Both the position numbers and the translations under genes were made by a program. From an uncultured Clostridia bacterium (GTDB lineage: Bacteria > Bacillota > Clostridia > Lachnospirales > Cellulosilyticaceae), in the NCBI GenBank assembly GCA_937921505.1, contig CAKZUB010000087.1:1-57361 (forward strand): DNA of 57,361 nucleotides. Reading direction: 5' to 3'. Under the pieces are notes generated by a model, which had not been told where the DNA came from, searched no databases, and worked only from the letters and a program-made list of their open reading frames with translations. Positions 52,502 through 57,361 of this stretch are shown here, in pieces; the first letter of the stretch is position 1, and every line of letters begins with the position of its first letter.

Positions 52502-54571
52502 TTATTTAAAATAATTTTCTACAAAATCTGGAACATATCCTCTAAGGAAATAAGCTTTACTGATCTGTTTTTCACCCTCATGATAAATAATGACTTTATA
52601 TTTTCTTTGATTTAATGCACCAGCTTCTGTTCTATTTCTTAAACAAACTTCTATTTCTTGTTTATCTCTTATTTCTAACTGTTTTACATCTTTATCAATT
52701 AGATTTTCTTCTGCTGACATTTGTTTCTTTTTAATATCAAGTTCATTTAAATTTTCCATTTCTTCTACTACAACATAGGAGACATCCTTTGAAGTAAGTA
52801 TTGCTTTTTCTAAATACCCTTTTTGTTTAAGCCATTCTTCAAGCTCTCTATAGTTTCTTCCCAATTCCATATACAATCTTGTAGATTTTTCTTTCTTATC
52901 ATTTATATAATCATAATATGGGATCAAATCTCTTATTTTACTTTCTTCTTTTAATAGGATCTGAAGACCACCCCAACTTCCTCTTGGATCAGTCATTTCT
53001 TCATAGGTTTCATTTTTAATCTCAGTTTTCAAAATTTCTAGTAGTTCTTGTATTTCCGTTAAATCAGTTAGCAATAAATGCTTATTTGAACCCATTCTAT
53101 CCTGTATATCAATACTAGCTATATCTTTTTGAGTTGCATATAAAATAGGATTTTTATTCGTTTTATCTTCCATGGACTCTCTGATAGGTTTAAAGTATTT
53201 TTTATATTCATCATACGCTATGCTAGTATAACCTCTTTTTATTTCTTTTTTATTTTTTAATCTATATTCAAATGTGATACTTCTATAAAGTTCATTTCTC
53301 CAATTAGATGTATCCTTATATTTATTTTTTTTCTTATCTTTTATAAGCTGTTGATGAAGGAGATGAATACTTTGAATAGTATCTTTTTCTTTATAAACAT
53401 CTCTTTCTGTTCCACTATCTAAAAAATAAAAACTGTCACTAAAATATACATTTTCAATTTCATCTAATGCTGGAATACGTTTTTCATAAGCACTACTACC
53501 TATATTTAGAAAAAGCAAAGACAAACTTATAACAGCCACATATGCAAAATATGCTTTAATATTCTTAAATACATAAACTGATTTTTTAAGCAACATTTCC
53601 GCTATAATATATCCAAAAAAAGAACCTATAATATAGCCAAAAAATAACCACGGCATATTTCGTTTAACTTGTTGAAAATAAGCCCCTCCAATTAGCATGG
53701 CATAAAATACAAACAAATATTTAAATAACCATCTCAATTGTAAAAATGCAACGGTTTGTGTAGCTGCTTCTAAATCTCTTTTATCATATAAAAACTTACC
53801 TAAAAAATATAAAATGATAGTTACTGCACTATATATTATAACACTTAAAAGTTTAATTTTATTATCCTCGTAACGATTATCAAATAATAGTAAAATCGGA
53901 GCTAACACTTTGAAATTCTCAGCCGATCCAAATTTGGGTGTAAACCCATATATAAAAATTTCTAGATTAAAATTAACTAGCCATTTAGTCACTATAGGTA
54001 AAAATAAAAATACATAAGTAAAAATACCTTGAATAATGGAATTCCCTGTAAGCATCCCTACAACTACGGACAATATAAAAATGAATAGACCCATAAAAAG
54101 AGTAACACCTGCCCAATACATGATATCTTGTATTGTATAAAGGCTTCTTAGGTCTAGCATTATATTTAAGGCATAAGAAATAAAGCCAGTAAGTACAACA
54201 GGTACTATCATAAGAAAGCTTCCTGCTATAATATGCGTTGTATACAAAGTTTTTCTCTTAACGGGTAAGCTATGAAGCATATCACAAGATTTTTTACTTT
54301 GCATATATCTAAACAAAAATATTGCTAAAAGAACAGCTATTATTAACATTGAATAAGCTTGAACCGCTGTATGTTTAAATAAAAATAAGTTTTCAATTTT
54401 ATTATAAGTATTCACATCATTATAATAAAGTTTTTGTTCTTCATATTTCATTAAAATCTGTAAAGGTACCATAAAAAATAAAGCAATCAAATAGAGCATA
54501 CCTATCCAGCCATACCTTTTTAAATCATTTAAAAAGATACCTCTATTAAAGAATGATATTTTTGATTTCAT
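52502..54571 (-). CDS. ABC-2 type permease with large C-terminal domain
   Basis: A 689-residue membrane protein. The first ~360 residues hold about nine membrane segments with the ABC-2 pattern (LPVKRKTLYTTHIIAGSFLM near 103-122). The remaining ~300 residues are soluble, rich in Lys and Glu and beta-prone, beginning near YEKRIPALDEIENVYF. This large tail is not part of a normal ABC-2 permease and may face the outside or the membrane surface. It overlaps the ATPase gene by 26 bases, so they form one transporter of the YtrA/BcrA-like type. Confidence 0.82.
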   Translation of the reverse strand: MKSKISFFNRGIFLNDLKRYGWIGMLYLIALFFMVPLQILMKYEEQKLYYNDVNTYNKIENLFLFKHTAVQAYSMLIIAVLLAIFLFRYMQSKKSCDMLHSLPVKRKTLYTTHIIAGSFLMIVPVVLTGFISYALNIMLDLRSLYTIQDIMYWAGVTLFMGLFIFILSVVVGMLTGNSIIQGIFTYVFLFLPIVTKWLVNFNLEIFIYGFTPKFGSAENFKVLAPILLLFDNRYEDNKIKLLSVIIYSAVTIILYFLGKFLYDKRDLEAATQTVAFLQLRWLFKYLFVFYAMLIGGAYFQQVKRNMPWLFFGYIIGSFFGYIIAEMLLKKSVYVFKNIKAYFAYVAVISLSLLFLNIGSSAYEKRIPALDEIENVYFSDSFYFLDSGTERDVYKEKDTIQSIHLLHQQLIKDKKKNKYKDTSNWRNELYRSITFEYRLKNKKEIKRGYTSIAYDEYKKYFKPIRESMEDKTNKNPILYATQKDIASIDIQDRMGSNKHLLLTDLTEIQELLEILKTEIKNETYEEMTDPRGSWGGLQILLKEESKIRDLIPYYDYINDKKEKSTRLYMELGRNYRELEEWLKQKGYLEKAILTSKDVSYVVVEEMENLNELDIKKKQMSAEENLIDKDVKQLEIRDKQEIEVCLRNRTEAGALNQRKYKVIIYHEGEKQISKAYFLRGYVPDFVENYFK

Positions 54572-55445
54572 ATCCTACATCCCCCATCTCATAAATAAAG
54601 ATTTCTTCTAAAGTCAAAGGTAATATATCAAGCAATAAAGGCTCATATTCCTTAAAAGAAGATAATACTTTATTTTTATTTCCTCTTACAATAAATAAAT
54701 AGACAGTTCCTCTTTTTTCTTCATATAATATATTACATTTTTCTAAGAGTTCCTTTGATACCTCATCTTTAAAAGCAACTTGAACTTTATGAATATCACT
54801 TTTTAAGTCATCTAAATCTTTTTGAAGGATCATAGAACCTTTATGTAAAATACCTATATGATCACATAAATCTTCAAGTTCTCTTAAGTTATGAGATGAA
54901 ATAAGTACTGTCATTTCTCTTTCAGCTACCTCTTGTATAAGAAGGTTTTTTACTTTTTGTCTCATAACAGGATCTAACCCATCTATAGGTTCATCTAAAA
55001 TCATAACATCTGGCATAATGGATAAAGAAAGCCAAAATGCTACTTGTCTTTGCATTCCTTTTGAAAGTCTATGTATCTTTTTATGGACATTAATATTAAA
55101 AATCTGCTCTATTTGCTTAAACCTTTCTTCATTCCATCTGCTATAAATATTTTTATAAAATCTAGCCATATCTTTTATACTATATTGTCCGAAAAAATAG
55201 AGAGCATCTGAAATAAATATAACTTTTTCTTTAATTTCCTTATTTTCAAAAACATTTTGGTTATTTATTTTTGCAACGCCTTGATCTTGCTTATAAATGC
55301 CAGCTAAAATTTTTAAAAGAGTTGTTTTTCCAGCTCCATTAGAGCCTAATAACCCATAGATAGAACCTTTTTCTATGTTTAAGCTTACATTCTTTAACGC
55401 TTCTAAATCTTCAAACCGCTTACTAATATCTATGACTTCAATCAT
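54546..55445 (-). CDS. ABC transporter ATPase (YtrB/BcrA type)
   Basis: A 299-residue ATPase. Walker A is GSNGAGKT (35-42), the signature is RLSKGMQRQVAFW near 123-135, Walker B is DVMILDEP near 148-155 and the H-loop His is in LISSHNLREL near 182-191. Such ATPases drive small-molecule or peptide export across the envelope. The ATG overlaps the end of the GntR gene by 4 bases (ATGA), so the two are co-translated. Confidence 0.93.
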   Translation of the reverse strand: MIEVIDISKRFEDLEALKNVSLNIEKGSIYGLLGSNGAGKTTLLKILAGIYKQDQGVAKINNQNVFENKEIKEKVIFISDALYFFGQYSIKDMARFYKNIYSRWNEERFKQIEQIFNINVHKKIHRLSKGMQRQVAFWLSLSIMPDVMILDEPIDGLDPVMRQKVKNLLIQEVAEREMTVLISSHNLRELEDLCDHIGILHKGSMILQKDLDDLKSDIHKVQVAFKDEVSKELLEKCNILYEEKRGTVYLFIVRGNKNKVLSSFKEYEPLLLDILPLTLEEIFIYEMGDVGYEIKNIIL

Positions 55446-55828
55446 CTTCTTTCCTCCCCTATGACAAGTAAGTCTATTTCTAAAACAATTTTTATAATAT
55501 CTTCTTTTTTCATTCCTAGGTATATTGCTTCTGAAAAAAGTTTAGTCAACTCATCTTTTAACTTATTTGCCTTTTCAGCATTTACATTTTGAATTATCTC
55601 TGCTACAAAGTTCCCCTTTCCTTTAATAGAATAAATATAGCCTTGTCTTTCTAACTCTCTATATGCTTTTTGTATTGTATTAGGATTAATAGTAAGCTCT
55701 TTTGCTAATATTCTTACAGATGGGAGCTGTTCATTTGCTTTTAATACTTCACTGATAATAAGCCTTTTAAACTTTTCTATCAGTTGTTCGTAAATAGGAA
55801 TCCTGCTTCTTAAATCTAATTCATACAT
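55442..55828 (-). CDS. GntR family regulator, YtrA subfamily
   Basis: A 128-residue regulator. The winged helix holds YEQLIEKFKRLIISEVLKANEQLP and the recognition region ELTINPNTIQKAYRELERQGY; the short C-terminal dimer helices are typical of the YtrA subfamily, which controls nearby ABC exporters often after cell-wall stress. It is the first gene of the operon. Inverted-repeat operators overlap its promoter. The ATG follows GAAGGAGGG. Confidence 0.93.
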   Translation of the reverse strand: MYELDLRSRIPIYEQLIEKFKRLIISEVLKANEQLPSVRILAKELTINPNTIQKAYRELERQGYIYSIKGKGNFVAEIIQNVNAEKANKLKDELTKLFSEAIYLGMKKEDIIKIVLEIDLLVIGEERR

Positions 55829-55852
55829 ATATATATACCCTCCTTCTGTCTC

Positions 55853-55887
55853 AACTGTACTATTATAATTAATACAGTTCTACTGTA
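55853..55887 (-). promoter_or_regulatory. Inverted repeats over the ytrA-type promoter
   Basis: Three related half-sites: ACTGTA (55854-55859), TACAGT (55873-55878) and ACTGTA (55882-55887). They form AACTGTA-N13-TACAGTT and the tighter TACAGT-TCT-ACTGTA. A TATAAT -10 (55867-55862, minus strand) lies inside the first pair, so a bound repressor would block the promoter. Binding by the adjacent GntR protein is likely. Confidence 0.6.
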
Positions 55888-56140
55888 TATTAAAACGCCT
55901 TATTTGTAAATACCTTTTTTAAAAAATATTTATAATCTCATTCTACATGTCTAAATGCATTAAAACCTTTCCCGTTCCCTTGAACAATAATAATAACCTG
56001 TAACGGCCTTTTAAGACCTTTACAGGTTATATAATTATTCTATGCTCTCCAAAAATAAATTTATAGTTCATGTTAAATTACTAAATGTTATATGCCTACT
56101 TAGCTTAGCCCATTATATGTTACAGTCTCATAAAATCAAA
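55888..56140. other. Intergenic stretch between the GNAT gene and the ytrA-type gene
   Basis: An AT-rich region. It contains one hairpin, ATAACCTGTAA (55993-56003) with TTACAGGTTAT (56020-56030), an 11-base perfect stem around a 16-base loop that can fold further. There is no T-run, so it may be a weak terminator of the GNAT gene (56141). I see no coding frame. Confidence 0.5.
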
Positions 56141-56425
56141 TTATTTTGCAAGGATGTCTTTACATGAGCTATGCTCATCAAACCATTTTACTGCATACGA
56201 GCAAGTAGCAATAGCTTTTTTATTTTGCCTTTTTACTTCTTTATAAGCTTCATCTAATAATAATGATGCAATGCCTTGTCCTCTGAGTGAAACATCAACA
56301 AATGTATGATTAATATTAACAACATTATCTCCAACATTTGGGAACGCAACCTCAGCAATAACATGCCCCACCTCATTAACAGCAAAAATTCTATTTTCTT
56401 CATATGAAAATTTTATTGTAATCAC
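56141..56425 (-). CDS. Small GNAT-like acetyltransferase (YjdJ/NATD1 type)
   Basis: A 94-residue mini-acetyltransferase. The acetyl-CoA motif is seen as VSLRGQGIASLLLDEA near 46-61, followed by the usual ending IATCSYAVKWFDEH with the conserved Tyr and Trp. It lacks the N-terminal strands of full GNATs, which is normal for this group. The start is probably GTG at 56425, though GGAAGG lies directly against it. The substrate is unknown. Confidence 0.82.
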   Translation of the reverse strand: MITIKFSYEENRIFAVNEVGHVIAEVAFPNVGDNVVNINHTFVDVSLRGQGIASLLLDEAYKEVKRQNKKAIATCSYAVKWFDEHSSCKDILAK

Positions 56426-56517
56426 CCTTCCGATTTTTAACTTATGCTCATAATATTGTCACTTACTATGTTCTCTATTCTAATACGTAACAAACATAGG
56501 CTGTATACACCTAAATT

Positions 56518-57216
56518 TTAAGAGTCAAGCCTTTCTTCAAAGTCTTCTAATTTATCAAAAACACCCTTTACCCATTCTTCATTTTTCCATAAATCAGGGT
56601 TATTTATCTCTCTTTCTGCATGATGACCTGTTGCAAATGTGTCCACGCCGTCCTTGTTTCCAAAATACAAATCAACAAGCTTCAAAGACTTATTTTCGGC
56701 CATTATCAGCATTTCACATCTCATTCCCGAACCTCTAAGTTCAAATAGCAACTCAAGATAGCAAAGGTTATCTTCTATGTGTTGTAACTTAACTTGCTTA
56801 AACTCATTTTTCAATCCATAATTTATAGCATTGCCACCTTTTAACTCCTGTTTTTGTGTAAGCTCCAACATTTTATCAGTAAATTTTTGTAGATTTTTAT
56901 TCGAAATATATTTCTCAAAAGATACTTTCTCTTGCTCTTTAACTGCACCGTTATATAAGTTTACAAACGCCTTTCCAAACTCTACGATCGTTTCATCATC
57001 TTCATTACGAAGATTTTCTCCTTGAATAGAAAAATCTTGGTTTGCAAGTTGGCTAAGTCTATCATCTATTGATTGCTCTGAAACTACCTTACTGCTTTTA
57101 GCTGGGGCTGATTGAGTTTCTCTGCTTAATGCATTATCTTTTATATCATAGGTCTCTTTACATCCGCCCAATACCATCAGTGAAAATATCATAAAAACCA
57201 ATATTGCCTTTTTCAT
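56518..57216 (-). CDS. Uncharacterised lipoprotein
   Basis: A 232-residue secreted lipoprotein. The signal peptide ends in the lipobox VLGGCKE, with Cys near 19. A Ser/Lys/Gln-rich linker of about 40 residues is followed by an alpha/beta domain with FGKAFVNLYNGAVKEQE and VKLQHIEDNLCYLELLFELRG. No catalytic motif is recognised. The ATG follows GAGGAGG. Upstream (57245-57311) are interleaved inverted repeats. Confidence 0.7.
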   Translation of the reverse strand: MKKAILVFMIFSLMVLGGCKETYDIKDNALSRETQSAPAKSSKVVSEQSIDDRLSQLANQDFSIQGENLRNEDDETIVEFGKAFVNLYNGAVKEQEKVSFEKYISNKNLQKFTDKMLELTQKQELKGGNAINYGLKNEFKQVKLQHIEDNLCYLELLFELRGSGMRCEMLIMAENKSLKLVDLYFGNKDGVDTFATGHHAEREINNPDLWKNEEWVKGVFDKLEDFEERLDS

Positions 57217-57244
57217 ATCAATACCTCCTCGTATAATATATTTT

Positions 57245-57311
57245 GTAGTCAGTTATTGAACAATTTCCAGTAATAAAATTGACTACTTTAAAAATGAATC
57301 AACTGGAAATT
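57245..57311. repeat. Interleaved inverted repeats upstream of the lipoprotein gene
   Basis: Two pairs of arms interlock: GTAGTCA (57245-57251) with TGACTAC (57280-57286), and AATTTCCAGT (57262-57271) with ACTGGAAATT (57302-57311). This is the arrangement of a possible RNA pseudoknot, or of two overlapping operators. It lies about 30-95 bases upstream of the lipoprotein ATG on the minus strand. Its role is unknown. Confidence 0.45.
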
Positions 57312-57361
57312 TTATAAACAAAGGACTAGTCTAAGATTACCCCTATGTGCTAAAATATTTA

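Overview
The window looks like chromosomal DNA of an anaerobic, spore-forming, motile low-GC Firmicute of the class Clostridia. I suspect a Lachnospiraceae/Cellulosilyticum-like genome, but nothing in the window proves the genus. The basis is AT-rich DNA, strong AGGAGG-type ribosome sites, a hisS-aspS T-box leader, a DtxR-feoAB iron locus, a PadR/HAAS/DUF4097 operon, a YtrA-type ABC operon, VanW-like proteins, chemotaxis genes without a flagellar cluster, and a Cys-rich protein behind a sequence that matches a sigma-K promoter. Most genes lie on the minus strand. I see no phage, no CRISPR array and no complete insertion sequence; the only possible mobile remnant is a short open frame at 1-96.

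Layout. 1-353: possible transposase tail, then a self-contained initiator tRNA unit (consensus promoter, tRNA-fMet, terminator). 376-5814: DegV protein, ferredoxin-type aldo/keto reductase, a short divergent cis-prenyltransferase, a Cys-rich putative spore protein with a sigma-K-like promoter, and a divergent beta-rich protein with a coiled-coil tail. 5839-8502: RseC-like protein with a membrane partner, and GapN. 8630-10726: padR / HAAS membrane protein / DUF4097 operon behind an inverted repeat. 10859-16000: DHH phosphoesterase, threonine ammonia-lyase, glyoxalase I, exonuclease III, an acetyltransferase and a YbaK deacylase. 16185-21684: chemoreceptor, then a DtxR/MntR-like regulator divergent from feoA-feoB.

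21778-24639: a beta-helix protein and a DUF2157/GDYXXLXY pair. 24955-32211: a sugar operon read right to left (LacI regulator, twin operators, GH65 phosphorylase, binding protein, two permeases, beta-phosphoglucomutase). The logic is uptake of an alpha-glucoside, phosphorolysis to glucose and beta-glucose-1-phosphate, then conversion to glucose-6-phosphate. No ATPase is encoded, so a shared one is implied. 32390-37801: FAD/Rieske oxidoreductase, PhzF, acetyltransferase, unknown membrane-anchored protein, C_GCAxxG_C_C protein, VanW protein. 37993-41383: hisS-aspS with T-box and promoter. 41387-45540: CheV, DeoC, a lone PBECR-like nuclease-fold protein, a secreted FMN-binding-like protein, and an MtaA/UroD-family methyltransferase.

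45747-49932 (plus strand): CDF metal transporter, lipoprotein, then a small membrane protein, a coiled-coil protein and a VanW/peptidoglycan-binding-type protein. 50014-52184: MFS transporter and a DUF523-DUF1722 protein. 52502-55828: ytrA-like regulator, ABC ATPase and ABC permease with overlapping genes. 56141-57361: small GNAT protein and a lipoprotein.

No clearly new multi-gene system stands out. The best leads are the divergent cis-prenyltransferase that has lost an active-site Glu, the sigma-K-like promoter on the Cys-rich gene, the lone PBECR-like protein, the VanW cluster, and several inverted-repeat operators next to their likely regulators.
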